DNA of 47,960 bases from Christensenella sp964494645. GTDB lineage: Bacteria > Bacillota > Clostridia > Christensenellales > Christensenellaceae. The first letter of the stretch is position 1, and every line of letters starts with the position of its first letter. The translations under genes were made by a program, and so were the position numbers. Below, one piece after another: positions 16,032 to 24,761 of this stretch. The notes beneath the pieces are model-generated. The model was not told the DNA's origin. It saw nothing but the letters and a program-made list of their open reading frames with translations, and ran no database searches. The stretch covers positions 1-47,960 of the forward strand of contig CAZBSH010000012.1 of NCBI GenBank assembly GCA_964494645.1, in the 5' to 3' direction.

Positions 16032-16066
16032 AAAAGAGGGCAGTACGGAAATACCACCCTCTTTTT
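16032..16066 (-). terminator. Terminator of the arabinose operon
   Basis: Arms AAAAGAGGG (16065-16057 on the minus strand) and CCCTCTTTT (16040-16032) enclose a 16-base loop, with further T-rich sequence beyond. It lies 11 bases after the araA stop codon and could act in both directions. Confidence 0.85.
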
Positions 16067-16076
16067 ACTTGAGATA

Positions 16077-17561
16077 TTATTTTACTTGCATTTTCCACAT
16101 CATATCCGCAAGCGCCAAATCGCGCTTGAAATCGTTGTGATTGATATCCGCGCCAATATGAACAAACTCAATCCCCGCCATCTCCGCATAATCACGCATC
16201 TGGTCGGCGTTCAGTGCATAGCTCAAAACCGAATGGTGTGCTCCCCCCGCAAGGATCCATGCTTTTGCGGAAGTCCGCAAATCGGGCAACGGTCTCCACA
16301 TCGTACGCGCCACAGGAAGATTCGGCATTTCGCCGATAGGCTTTACACATTCCACATCCGCAACAATCAATCGCATCCTGCCGCCCATATCAATGAGCGA
16401 CGCTGTGATCGCCGCTCCTGCGGCACATTCAAATATCATACGTGCCGGCGCTTCGCGGTCTCCAATGCCAAGCGGATATGTGTCAATACGAACTGCGCCC
16501 TGCGCAATGCTTGGGTCTACCTCCAGCATATGCGCACCCAAAACCAACTCATTTCCTTCCTCGAAATGATAGGTATAGTCTTCCATAAATGCCGTGCCGC
16601 CATTCATACCAAGGCTCATGCGCTTCATAATGCGCTGTAAGGCGGAGACCTTCCAATCACCTTCTCCGCCAAAACCATAGCCGCTTTCCATCAATCTCTG
16701 ACAGGCAAGCCCGGGAAGCTGCTCAAGCCCCCACAAGTCCTGAAAATTGGTCGTAAACGCCCCAAAGCCGCCTTCTTCCAAAAAGCTGCGCAACGCCGCC
16801 TCGATCTTCAATTGATAGCGCACCGCGTCTAAATTTTGATCCGGCATCTGATACTTTTTGCTGCATTCCCGAAAGAGTTCATCGACTTGCTCTTCAGATA
16901 TCCGGGCCATCACAGCGACAAGGTCTCCCACTCCGTGGGTGTTGACCGACCATCCGAGTTTGATCTGTGTCTCGATCTTGTCGCCCTCCGTGACCGCTAC
17001 ATCACGCATATTGTCGCCAAAGCGCACTACCTTAAGATTCCTGCCCTCCGCGATACCGACAGCGCTTCTCGCCCACGCGCCGATCTCGCCCGTGACCGAT
17101 GCATCTTTGAAGTAACCCACCACGACCTTGCGCGGGATGCGCATACGCGTAGCAATAAACCCGTGCTCCCGATCGCCGTGCGCACTCTGGTTCAAGTTCA
17201 TAAAATCCATGTCGATCTCATCTAACGGGATCGTCCTGTTGTACTGGGTATGCAAGTGCAGCATCGGCTTGTTTAATATACCAAGCCCCTTGATCCACAT
17301 TTTGGACGGCGAAAACGTATGCATCCACGTAATGATGCCAATACACCTGTCATCATAGTTTGCCTCTTTGATCGCATTGTATATTTCGTCCGATGTCTTA
17401 ACAAGCCCTTTGCATACGATTTTTACCGGTATATCGCTTGCCGTGTCTAAAAATGCCGCCATCTCCGCCGCATGCGCTTCTGCCTGCCTGAGCGTTTCCT
17501 CGCCATACAAATGCTGGCTGCCCGTTATGAACCATACTTCATATTGCTCGAATACTTTCAT
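16077..17561 (-). CDS. araA: L-arabinose isomerase
   Basis: This 494-residue cytoplasmic enzyme converts L-arabinose to L-ribulose with Mn2+. Diagnostic stretches are the N-terminal YEVWFITGSQHLYGEETL, WMHTFSPSKMWI, LHTQYNRTIP, MDFMNLNQSAHGDREHG, MESGYGFGGEGDWK, GTAFMEDYTYHF, LGAHMLEV and GGAHHSVLS. The conserved Glu pair and His pair that bind metal in E. coli AraA are all present, and the length matches the family. The start at 17561 (MKVFEQYEVW) is taken with the AGGAG inside the end of araD; a start at 17603 would overlap araD. It is the last gene of the operon, with a strong terminator following. Confidence 0.98.
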   Translation of the reverse strand: MKVFEQYEVWFITGSQHLYGEETLRQAEAHAAEMAAFLDTASDIPVKIVCKGLVKTSDEIYNAIKEANYDDRCIGIITWMHTFSPSKMWIKGLGILNKPMLHLHTQYNRTIPLDEIDMDFMNLNQSAHGDREHGFIATRMRIPRKVVVGYFKDASVTGEIGAWARSAVGIAEGRNLKVVRFGDNMRDVAVTEGDKIETQIKLGWSVNTHGVGDLVAVMARISEEQVDELFRECSKKYQMPDQNLDAVRYQLKIEAALRSFLEEGGFGAFTTNFQDLWGLEQLPGLACQRLMESGYGFGGEGDWKVSALQRIMKRMSLGMNGGTAFMEDYTYHFEEGNELVLGAHMLEVDPSIAQGAVRIDTYPLGIGDREAPARMIFECAAGAAITASLIDMGGRMRLIVADVECVKPIGEMPNLPVARTMWRPLPDLRTSAKAWILAGGAHHSVLSYALNADQMRDYAEMAGIEFVHIGADINHNDFKRDLALADMMWKMQVK

Positions 17562-17562
17562 A

Positions 17563-18382
17563 TCAGCTCTCCTGCTTTTGCCCATAATAGGCGTCCTTGC
17601 CATGCTTGCGCAAATAATGCTTATCGAGAAGCTCCTTTGGCATCGCTTCCATTGCGCCGCCCATCACGCTCTCCCCCACAAACGCCATCATCGCAACTTC
17701 GTCAAGCACAACAGCCTTTTCCACAGATTTGCTCGCTGTCTCCGCCCATACAAACGGTCCATGGTTTTTCACGAGTACCGCGTTCATCAGCGCCGGGTCG
17801 ATCTCATCAAACGCTTCTATGATCACCTTCCCCGTATTCCATTCATATTCGCCCCTGATCTCTTCCGTTGTAAGCGCGCGCGTACAAGGCACCTCGCCAT
17901 ATAAATAGTCCGCGTGCGTCGTACCATAAGCAGGTAACCCCCTGCCCGTCTGTGCCCAAGCCGTCGCCCACCGCGAATGCGTATGCGTGATGCCACCGAC
18001 GCTTTCAAAGCTGCGATACAACGCAAGGTGCGTATCCGTNNNNNNNNNNNNNNNNNNNNNNNNNNNNNNNNNNNNNNNNNNNNNNNNNNNNNNNNNNNNN
18101 NNNNNNNNNNNNNNNNNNNNNNNNNNNNNNNNNNNNNNNCGCAAGGTGCGTATCCGTATCAGAAGACGGATTCCATTTCCCTTCCACAACGTTTCCGTCG
18201 AGATCGACCACCACCATGTCCTCCGGACACAGTTTGTCGTATTCTATACCCGAGGGCTTGATCACAAAAAGCCCCTTTTCACGGTCAATGCCGGATACGT
18301 TTCCCCATGTAAAAGTGATCAATCCATATTTTGGAAGAAGCATATTTGCCTCATATACTTCCTGCTTTAACTGTTCAAGCAT
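17563..18382 (-). CDS. araD: L-ribulose-5-phosphate 4-epimerase, interrupted by an assembly gap
   Basis: This zinc enzyme makes D-xylulose-5-phosphate from L-ribulose-5-phosphate. The N-terminal part (MLEQLKQEVYEANMLLPK, TWGNVSGIDREKG, KPSGIEYD) and the C-terminal part (THTHSRWATAWAQTG, TTHADYLYG, NHGPFVW, DKHYLRKHGKDAYYGQ) align end to end with E. coli AraD. One hundred Ns at 18040-18139 split it, but the 18 bases before the gap repeat exactly after it. Merging the two copies gives a continuous 233-residue protein reading NPSSDTDTHLALYRSF, with the conserved Asp, His and Tyr residues. The gene is therefore intact, not a pseudogene. It overlaps araB by eight bases and ends one base before the araA ATG. 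Confidence 0.96.
18022..18157. other. Assembly gap (100 N) flanked by an 18-base duplicate
   Basis: CGCAAGGTGCGTATCCGT occurs at 18022-18039 and again at 18140-18157, with Ns at 18040-18139. The two contig ends overlap and were joined with a fixed-length placeholder; collapsing the overlap restores araD. Confidence 0.95.
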
Positions 18383-20045
18383 CCTGAACGCCTTTCTTGA
18401 TTTCCTTCAAGCGTTTCATCACGTCATTGACGCCCGTACCGAAATAATCGTGCAATGCACTATATTCAGCGTAAAGCTTATCATACGTTTTCGTATTTTC
18501 TTCATTGGGCAAATACGTGATATCCTTTAACTTTCCCATGCTGCGAGCCGCGTCATACACGCTGTCATACCCGCCGTTTTCTTTTCCTGCCGCCACCGCG
18601 CCGAAAATCGCAGCGCCCAGCGCCGGTCCCTGCGCGCTGCCGGATATCTTAATCGGCTTTTTGATGATATCCGCATAGATCTGCATCGCAAACGCGCTCT
18701 TCTCCGCGATACCACCGGAAGCGTAAAATTCGTCAACAGGCACGCCATGCTCTTCAAAATTCTCGATGATCTTGCGCGTACCATATGCGGTTGCTTCCAC
18801 CAATGCGCGATACATTTCCTCCGGCTTCGTCGTCAGCGTCATTCCAAGCATCATACCCGTCAAATCTACATCCACCAGAACAGATCGGTTTCCGTTCCAC
18901 CAGTCAAGCGCCAGCAGACCGCTTTCCCCCGGTTTTTGTTCTCCCGCTTTTTTCTGCAAATAGACATGGATATCCATGCCCTCCGCTTTTGCTTGTTCAA
19001 AATAACGTGGCGGTACACAATGATTGACAAGCCACGCAAAATGATCCCCCACACACGACTGCCCCGCCTCATATCCCACGAGCCCCGGCATCACGCCGTC
19101 CTCCACATATCCGCAGATGCCCGGTACGCTGCACTCTTTTTCACACATCAAAATATGGCACGTCGAAGTACCCATGATCGCGAGCATCTTGCCCGGACCG
19201 TCAATGCCTACCGCCGGAACACATACATGCGCGTCCACATTTCCAACCGCGACGGGCGTACCCGCGCGCAGCCCCGTTTTCTTGGACATCTCTTCGGTGA
19301 TACCGCCTGCGCGGCTGCCTAAAGGCAGGATGTCTGTTCCAAGCTTTTCTTCCACCACGTTTTCAAGCCGCGGATCAAGCGCCGCAAAAAACGCCTTAGA
19401 GGGATACCCGTCCTGCTTGTGCCAGATCGCCTTATATCCTGCACAGCAGGAATTACGCGTTTCTTGTCCCGTCAGCTGCCACACCAGCCAGTCCGCCGCC
19501 TCGATAAAGCGATCCATCTCCTCATATACCTCGGGCGCATCCGTCAATATCTGCCAGAGCTTCGGAAACACCCACTCAGAAGATATCTTGTTGCCATAAC
19601 GCGCCAGCCATTTTTCCTCGCGCCTAGCAGCCGTTTCGTTCAATTGATTTGCTTTGTCCTGCGCCGCGTGATGTTTCCACAACTTGACATACGCGTGCGG
19701 ATTATCCTCAAAGCCCTCCAAAAAACACACAGGCGTGCCATCTGCCTTAACGGGCATCACGGTACATGCCGTGAAATCTACGCCCACGCCAATGATATCG
19801 TCAGGCGAAACGCCGCTTTCATGAATAACCACCGGCACTGTCTTCTCGATCACATCAAGATAATCCTGCGGATGCTCCAGCGCAAAATCTACGCCCAGCT
19901 TTTTTCCGCTCGGCAACGCCTCGTCCATCACCTTGTGCGGATAATCATATACGCTCGTCGCGATCTCTTCACCCGTTTCCACATTCACCAGCAGCGCACG
20001 CCCCGACAGCGTACCATAATCGATTCCAACAGAATACTTCGCCAT
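18375..20045 (-). CDS. araB: Ribulokinase
   Basis: This 556-residue FGGY kinase phosphorylates L-ribulose to L-ribulose-5-phosphate. Ribulokinase hallmarks are YSVGIDYGTLSGRALLV at the N-terminus (the E. coli enzyme reads GVDFGSDSVRAL there), YPHKVMDEALPSGKKL, GVGVDFTACTVMPV, KLWKHHAAQDKANQLN, WLVWQLTG and, at the C-terminus, DEFYASGGIAEKS with AQGPALGAAIFGAV. The start at 20045 has AAGGAG six bases upstream; an ATG at 20126 would run into araR. It follows the araR copy by 16 bases and overlaps araD by eight bases, giving the compact order araR-araB-araD-araA. Confidence 0.97.
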   Translation of the reverse strand: MAKYSVGIDYGTLSGRALLVNVETGEEIATSVYDYPHKVMDEALPSGKKLGVDFALEHPQDYLDVIEKTVPVVIHESGVSPDDIIGVGVDFTACTVMPVKADGTPVCFLEGFEDNPHAYVKLWKHHAAQDKANQLNETAARREEKWLARYGNKISSEWVFPKLWQILTDAPEVYEEMDRFIEAADWLVWQLTGQETRNSCCAGYKAIWHKQDGYPSKAFFAALDPRLENVVEEKLGTDILPLGSRAGGITEEMSKKTGLRAGTPVAVGNVDAHVCVPAVGIDGPGKMLAIMGTSTCHILMCEKECSVPGICGYVEDGVMPGLVGYEAGQSCVGDHFAWLVNHCVPPRYFEQAKAEGMDIHVYLQKKAGEQKPGESGLLALDWWNGNRSVLVDVDLTGMMLGMTLTTKPEEMYRALVEATAYGTRKIIENFEEHGVPVDEFYASGGIAEKSAFAMQIYADIIKKPIKISGSAQGPALGAAIFGAVAAGKENGGYDSVYDAARSMGKLKDITYLPNEENTKTYDKLYAEYSALHDYFGTGVNDVMKRLKEIKKGVQDA

Positions 20046-20061
20046 TTTGTTCTCCTTACCG

Positions 20062-21177
20062 TTACTCTGATATTTTTTTAATGGAACTTCTGTGCCGGAT
20101 AAAGGAAGGCATATAACAGCAAACACGTTCCTCTTTGATCTCCTCAGGATTTCCGATCAGATGCAGCAGCCTCTTTGCCGCCTCTACCCCGACCTGCTCT
20201 TTGGGATGGTTAACGGACGTCAGATCATTACCGTTGAGCTTTGCGTCAACAGAATTATCAAACCCCGCCACTGAGATATCATCCGGAACCGTCCTTCCTC
20301 TTTTATTCAGCTTATTAATGAGCCTTTTGGCTACAAAATCATTGTAACATACAAGCGCGCTGCACGCGTCGATAGCGGAAACAAAATCTTCCTCGAACAT
20401 ATCCATCTTCTGCGCCGTGCGCGCGGTATTAGAAGAATCATACCAACCGATACAGTCCTCATCCACCTCAATACCCGCTTCCATCAGCGCGTCCACATAC
20501 CCCGCATAACGCCAATGCCCTTGCTGGTCATCCAACTTAAAATACCCTGCGATCTTTTTATGTCCTGCCTCGATCAAAAGACCGGTGATCTCGCGCATCC
20601 ATTTCCTGTCATCCATAAGCACACACGTGCAAGCAAAATCCTGATAATAGTTATTGACAAATACGATAGGGACCTTATTTGCCACAAGCGCCTTATAGTA
20701 CCTGATGTTCGGGTTCGGCAACGCAGATTTGATACCCTCCACAATAAGCCCCGAAACATTAGAATCAATCATGCGTTCCAAAAACTTGGCCTCGTTTTCC
20801 ACACGATTGTGCCCGAATCCAAGGTCTATTCCATACCCCGAGGCACTCAGCACCCCTTCGATCCCCGATAAAACCTCCGGAAAAATATAATTATCCAGAA
20901 AGCTCATACAAACGCCTATTGTATTGTTTTTCGGCTTTAACATCTGCTTCTTGACGTATGACCCGCTGCCCTTTCGCCGCTCGATCGCGCCCAAATCCTC
21001 AAGTTCTTCGAGCGCTTTACGCACCGTCTGCCTGCTCACTGAAAACTTACTGCACAGCATGTTCTCTGACGGCAGCTTATCTCCATACGCAAAATGCCCC
21101 TTATCGATATTTTCGACAAGCCAGTCGCGCAATGCCTGATATTTAAAATTCGTTGTCTCTGCCGCTTGTGTTTTCAA
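20062..21177 (-). CDS. araR: AraR-like arabinose-responsive repressor, copy 2
   Basis: This regulator of about 371 residues has a GntR winged helix (DKLPSENMLCSKFSVSRQ, GAIERRKGSGSYVKK) and a LacI-type ligand domain (IGVCMSFLDNYIFPE, SGLIVEGIKSALPNPN, AGHKKIAGYFKLDDQQGHW, DISVAGFDNSVD). Its position directly upstream of araBDA makes L-arabinose the likely effector. There is no good ATG. A TTG at 21177 has GGGGG seven bases upstream and is preferred; a TTG at 21198 would add seven residues. It shares many identical stretches with the regulator at 6806-7909, so the two are recent paralogues in one neighbourhood. Possible binding half-sites (ANTTGTAY) cluster upstream of this operon at 32592-32910. 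Confidence 0.9.
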   Translation of the reverse strand: MKTQAAETTNFKYQALRDWLVENIDKGHFAYGDKLPSENMLCSKFSVSRQTVRKALEELEDLGAIERRKGSGSYVKKQMLKPKNNTIGVCMSFLDNYIFPEVLSGIEGVLSASGYGIDLGFGHNRVENEAKFLERMIDSNVSGLIVEGIKSALPNPNIRYYKALVANKVPIVFVNNYYQDFACTCVLMDDRKWMREITGLLIEAGHKKIAGYFKLDDQQGHWRYAGYVDALMEAGIEVDEDCIGWYDSSNTARTAQKMDMFEEDFVSAIDACSALVCYNDFVAKRLINKLNKRGRTVPDDISVAGFDNSVDAKLNGNDLTSVNHPKEQVGVEAAKRLLHLIGNPEEIKEERVCCYMPSFIRHRSSIKKISE

Positions 21178-21256
21178 GAGTTTACCCCCGCCTGTCAATA
21201 ATTATCGGTATTTACGCAGAGGAAAGACCTCTCTTTCCCCCGCTTATCCTGTCTTC

Positions 21257-22591
21257 TTACCTGAAATCAGCAATATATTCCCTGTTCACGCCGATCAGCT
21301 CATCTACCATTTCGTTGATCTGATCCAAATTGAGCATCGCGGCCGTCAGCGGGTCCATCTTGATCCCTTCATAGATATATTGCAGCTTCTTTTCATTTGC
21401 CGCCTTTGCCATCAGCACGTGTACATTGATGTTAGACACATTAAGCGCCGCCAGCGCTTCGGGCAGCTCTCCCACATAACACGGATGGATGCCTTCACTG
21501 TCCGCGTAACACGGCACCTCCACAATGCTATTGTTGGGCAAGTTTTCAATGAGCCCTGTATTCTTCACGTTTAGGTTCGCCCTAAACGGTTTTCCCGTTA
21601 GGTTCGCGTGTATAATTTCGGGCGCATATTCAAATGTCTTTTCCATTGGGATGTCTTCGCCCTTTGCAAGGATTTCCTTGAGTTCTTCAAAGTAGTCATC
21701 CGCCGCCATCTCGTGGTCGAGCCACCATCTTCTCTGTACCTGCAAATCCGCGATCGCCTTCTCGTTTTTACGGAAATACGGCACATATTCGGACATATGG
21801 AATGGCGATTCCGATACGAAGTAACCAAAATTCTGCATGATCTTGAACCGAACGATATCTACAAGCCGCACGCCCATCGTGATATAATCAGGCTCGCGGT
21901 CAGCCATTTTAATAATATCTTCGATTTTCTCGGAACGCCTGAAAAGCTCAGGATATGCGTCCTTGCCATCCACCTTATACTGCAAAAACCAGTCCATATG
22001 GTTGATGCCTGCCGCCCAGAACGACACGCGCTCGCGCGGCACTTCGAGATACGCCGATAATTGCAGCGCCGTGCTCTGTACATTATGGCAAAATCCGAAT
22101 ACCTTAATAGGCGTCGCTTTTGAGAGCGCCAAACACAGCGGTGCCATCGGATTCGTATAGTTGAATAAATATGCATCCGGACATAGCTCCTCCATATCGC
22201 GGCAGATCGCAAGGATCTCCGGATACGCCCGTAAAAAACGGAACATCCCACCCGGTCCGATGATATCACCAATCACCTGATGTACGCCGTACTTGTCCGG
22301 TATTTCCAAATCCAGCTTGTATTGCTCCCAACCGCCGACATTGATGGTATTAATGACATAAGTAGCGTGTTCAAGCACTTCGCGGCGCTTGTCAGTCGCT
22401 TTAATTATAACATTCTTGCCCGCCTGTTTGCAAAGTTGTTTTGCAACTTCTTCCATTACTTCCAGCTTTTCCAAGTTGATGTCAACAAGCGAAATATTGT
22501 CGATACTGATATCATCGTAAAGAAGCAAATCCCCGATCAGTTTTTTGGCAAACATCGCGCTGCCCGCACCAATGATCACTACCTTATTCAT
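21257..22591 (-). CDS. Glycoside hydrolase family 4 enzyme (alpha-galactosidase-like; NAD/Mn-dependent)
   Basis: This 444-residue GH4 hydrolase uses NAD+ and a divalent metal to cleave glycosides by oxidation at C3, elimination and re-reduction. The Rossmann motif is VVIIGAGSAMFAKKL (4-18). Asn147 in NYTNPMA, Cys168 and His169 in GFCHNVQST, and His198 in GINHMDWF are the expected metal and substrate residues. The CHNV motif is closest to the CHSV of MelA-type alpha-galactosidases rather than the CN/CD motifs of phospho-glycosidases, so an unphosphorylated ABC-imported glycoside is expected. The start at 22591 follows AAGGAG by six bases. Because beta-L-arabinopyranosides share the alpha-galactoside ring configuration and araBDA follows, an arabinopyranosidase role is possible. 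Alpha-galacturonidase (LplD-like) is another option. Confidence 0.88.
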   Translation of the reverse strand: MNKVVIIGAGSAMFAKKLIGDLLLYDDISIDNISLVDINLEKLEVMEEVAKQLCKQAGKNVIIKATDKRREVLEHATYVINTINVGGWEQYKLDLEIPDKYGVHQVIGDIIGPGGMFRFLRAYPEILAICRDMEELCPDAYLFNYTNPMAPLCLALSKATPIKVFGFCHNVQSTALQLSAYLEVPRERVSFWAAGINHMDWFLQYKVDGKDAYPELFRRSEKIEDIIKMADREPDYITMGVRLVDIVRFKIMQNFGYFVSESPFHMSEYVPYFRKNEKAIADLQVQRRWWLDHEMAADDYFEELKEILAKGEDIPMEKTFEYAPEIIHANLTGKPFRANLNVKNTGLIENLPNNSIVEVPCYADSEGIHPCYVGELPEALAALNVSNINVHVLMAKAANEKKLQYIYEGIKMDPLTAAMLNLDQINEMVDELIGVNREYIADFR

Positions 22592-22661
22592 TTCTTTCTC
22601 CTTCGCCATTTTTCATTTTTATGTATACCGGCGGATATCCATGTATCTTTTGACAGCCGGA

Positions 22662-23498
22662 TTACACATTCAACTTTTTTTCCACTGCTTTCATGGTCTC
22701 AATCGCCATTTTCGTGTACTTATCATAAAATTCGTCACACCCGCCCTGTGCCATCACCGCAAACGGATCCGCCCCCGCAGGAAGCAGCTCAAACGTGAGA
22801 TAGCCGTCATACCCAATGTCGACGAGCGCTTGGAGGATCGGCTCAAAGTCGATGTGCCCCGCGCCCGGCGCGGCACGATTGCTGTCCGCGAGATGTATGT
22901 GTACAAGGTCTTTCCCGCACGCGCGCAGCGATTGCGCCATGTCCGCTTCTTCGATATTCATGTGAAAGGTATCACCCATCACACCTACATTCGGCATACC
23001 GATGCGCTTGACCAGCGCATGCACGCGCGATAAGCTATGCGTAATATAGCTTTCGTATCTGTTCCACGACTCGAGACAGATCGTAATACCGTTCTTTTGC
23101 GCATATTCCGCACATTCACGAACATTGTCCACCGCCCAGCAAAGTTCCTCTTCGAAGTCCGCGACCGGCGCGACCTTTGAGCATGCCGTCGGCGCAACGA
23201 TCACCTTTTCTCCGTGAAGTGCCGCGGTAAAGTCAATCACCTGCCGCACATACGCCTTTGCCTGCTCTCGTACCTTTTTATCCGGATGCACCAGATCGCG
23301 CTGCGGCGTAAAAATGGAGCAGGTAGAAGAAACCCCGATCCCATTGTCCGCGCACAATTTGTTCACTTCCGCAACATCAAATTTATCCGGTTCGCCAAGC
23401 ATCTCGATCGCGTCGTACCCATATTTCGCAACGCGCTCAATGCTTGTTCTGATCGGTTCCCCGCAATACACCAGCGCGTCATAACTATATCTAAACAT
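22662..23498 (-). CDS. Sugar isomerase/epimerase of the D-tagatose/D-psicose 3-epimerase type
   Basis: This 278-residue TIM-barrel protein of the xylose-isomerase-like superfamily has the four metal-binding residues of ketose 3-epimerases: Glu143 (ICLESWNRYES), Asp176 (GDTFHMNIEE), His202 (HIHLADSNRAAPGAGHIDF) and Glu237 (TFELLP). The DTFHMNIEE and NR-x-PG stretches are typical of D-psicose/D-tagatose/L-ribulose 3-epimerases. It lies 70 bases before the GH4 gene and 21 after etfA. It may isomerise a free ketose in the pathway, or a 3-keto sugar intermediate, since related TIM-barrel proteins occur in 3-keto-glycoside pathways. The family assignment is solid; the substrate is not known. Confidence 0.85.
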   Translation of the reverse strand: MFRYSYDALVYCGEPIRTSIERVAKYGYDAIEMLGEPDKFDVAEVNKLCADNGIGVSSTCSIFTPQRDLVHPDKKVREQAKAYVRQVIDFTAALHGEKVIVAPTACSKVAPVADFEEELCWAVDNVRECAEYAQKNGITICLESWNRYESYITHSLSRVHALVKRIGMPNVGVMGDTFHMNIEEADMAQSLRACGKDLVHIHLADSNRAAPGAGHIDFEPILQALVDIGYDGYLTFELLPAGADPFAVMAQGGCDEFYDKYTKMAIETMKAVEKKLNV

Positions 23499-23519
23499 AT
23501 TCTTTGCTCCTTTCCGCCG

Positions 23520-24740
23520 CTACTTCACCTTATCCGCAAGCAGCGCGTCCCTGCCGTAGCGTTCTACCCTGCCGCACAGGTTTTCAAGTACTTGAACCGC
23601 GTCGCCCATGATCGCAACATCGCTCATCGCAAAGATCGGTGCCGCGGGGTCTGCGTTGATGGCGATCACATGCTTTGCGTTTTTGATCCCGATCGTGTGC
23701 TGCAATGCGCCGGATATCCCACACGCAATATACAGTTCCGGCGCAACCGTCTTTCCTGTCTGCCCAACCTGTACGTCAAATGGCGCCCAGCCCTCGTCCA
23801 CTGCTTTTCTGGTCGCGCCCACTGCCGCGTCCATCCTGACCGCCAGCTTTTGCAGCACACGGAAATTTTCCGCGCTGCCAATGCCATATCCGCCCGAAAT
23901 CACGATGTCTGCTTCTCCTACGTCGCGGAATACATTTTCCTTTTCCACCGCTTTTAAAAATTTTACCCGTCCGTTTTGCGTTCCCATGTCCATATCCACA
24001 TAAACAAGCTTCGTATCTGCGGGCTTTGGCGCATGATGGATAAGCAGCACATTCGGTCTCACAGAAGCCAACTGCGGACGGTGGTTGGGCGATATGATGG
24101 AGGCCATGATATTTCCACCATACGTCGGTCTGATTTGCACCATGTTCCGTTCCCCGTCAATATCAAGCGCCGTACAGTCCGCCGTCAGCCCGACCTGTAA
24201 TCTGCACGATACGCGTGGCGCAAGATCACGCCCGTTCTCCGTCGCCGGAAACAATATCCCCGCCGGCTTATACTCACGCGCCAACGCACAGATCGCATTG
24301 GTAAAGCGTTCCGTGTCATACTGCCCCAGCAAGTCGTTTTTCACGATGTATACGTTATCACATCCGATCTTTGATGCATTTTCTTCGAATCCTTCCGGCA
24401 CGTAGTCACACAAAAGAACCGCTGACGTTTTCTGTCCAAGCATATCCGCCAATCGTTTTGCCTCACTCAACAACTCAAGCGATACCTTTTGCAGCTGTCC
24501 GCGTTCCCTGTTGACTTCCATGACTGCCCACATGCCCTTATATTCGCCAAAATCCTGTTTTTTTACGGAAACGCTGTCGTCCATAAGCGCTCCCACCGGA
24601 CATGCCTTCACACACTCCCCGCAAAATACACACCCGTCGCTTATCACAGGCAGCTTATCCTGCATCTTGATCGCGCCAAACGAGCACGCCCCTGTACACA
24701 GGCCGCAGCCAACACATTTATTATTATCAACAACTATCAT
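23520..24740 (-). CDS. etfA: Electron transfer flavoprotein alpha subunit with N-terminal 2x[4Fe-4S] ferredoxin domain
   Basis: This 406-residue EtfA passes electrons between a flavin dehydrogenase or reductase and other carriers. Residues 1-60 are a bacterial ferredoxin domain with CVGCGLCTGACSFGA and CVFCGECVKACPVGA. The ETF alpha N-domain follows, and then the FAD domain with SGGYGIGSAENF, GATRKAVDEGWAP, VGQTGKTVAPELYIACGISGALQH and IAINADPAAPIF. Ferredoxin-fused EtfA proteins are known from anaerobic systems such as caffeyl-CoA reductase. It follows etfB by 21 bases in the same operon as the OYE-like flavoenzyme, the obvious redox partner. Whether electrons flow to or from the ETF is not visible in sequence. 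Confidence 0.95.
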   Translation of the reverse strand: MIVVDNNKCVGCGLCTGACSFGAIKMQDKLPVISDGCVFCGECVKACPVGALMDDSVSVKKQDFGEYKGMWAVMEVNRERGQLQKVSLELLSEAKRLADMLGQKTSAVLLCDYVPEGFEENASKIGCDNVYIVKNDLLGQYDTERFTNAICALAREYKPAGILFPATENGRDLAPRVSCRLQVGLTADCTALDIDGERNMVQIRPTYGGNIMASIISPNHRPQLASVRPNVLLIHHAPKPADTKLVYVDMDMGTQNGRVKFLKAVEKENVFRDVGEADIVISGGYGIGSAENFRVLQKLAVRMDAAVGATRKAVDEGWAPFDVQVGQTGKTVAPELYIACGISGALQHTIGIKNAKHVIAINADPAAPIFAMSDVAIMGDAVQVLENLCGRVERYGRDALLADKVK

Positions 24741-24761
24741 GTTTTCTCTCCCCTTATCCGC

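Noticed and set aside
17563..18382. araD as a pseudogene
   Set aside because: The break is an assembly placeholder; merging the duplicated 18 bases gives an intact gene.
21186..21256. Internal promoter before the second AraR gene
   Set aside because: A GATAAT is present but no -35 at proper spacing; the gene is more simply read from the operon.
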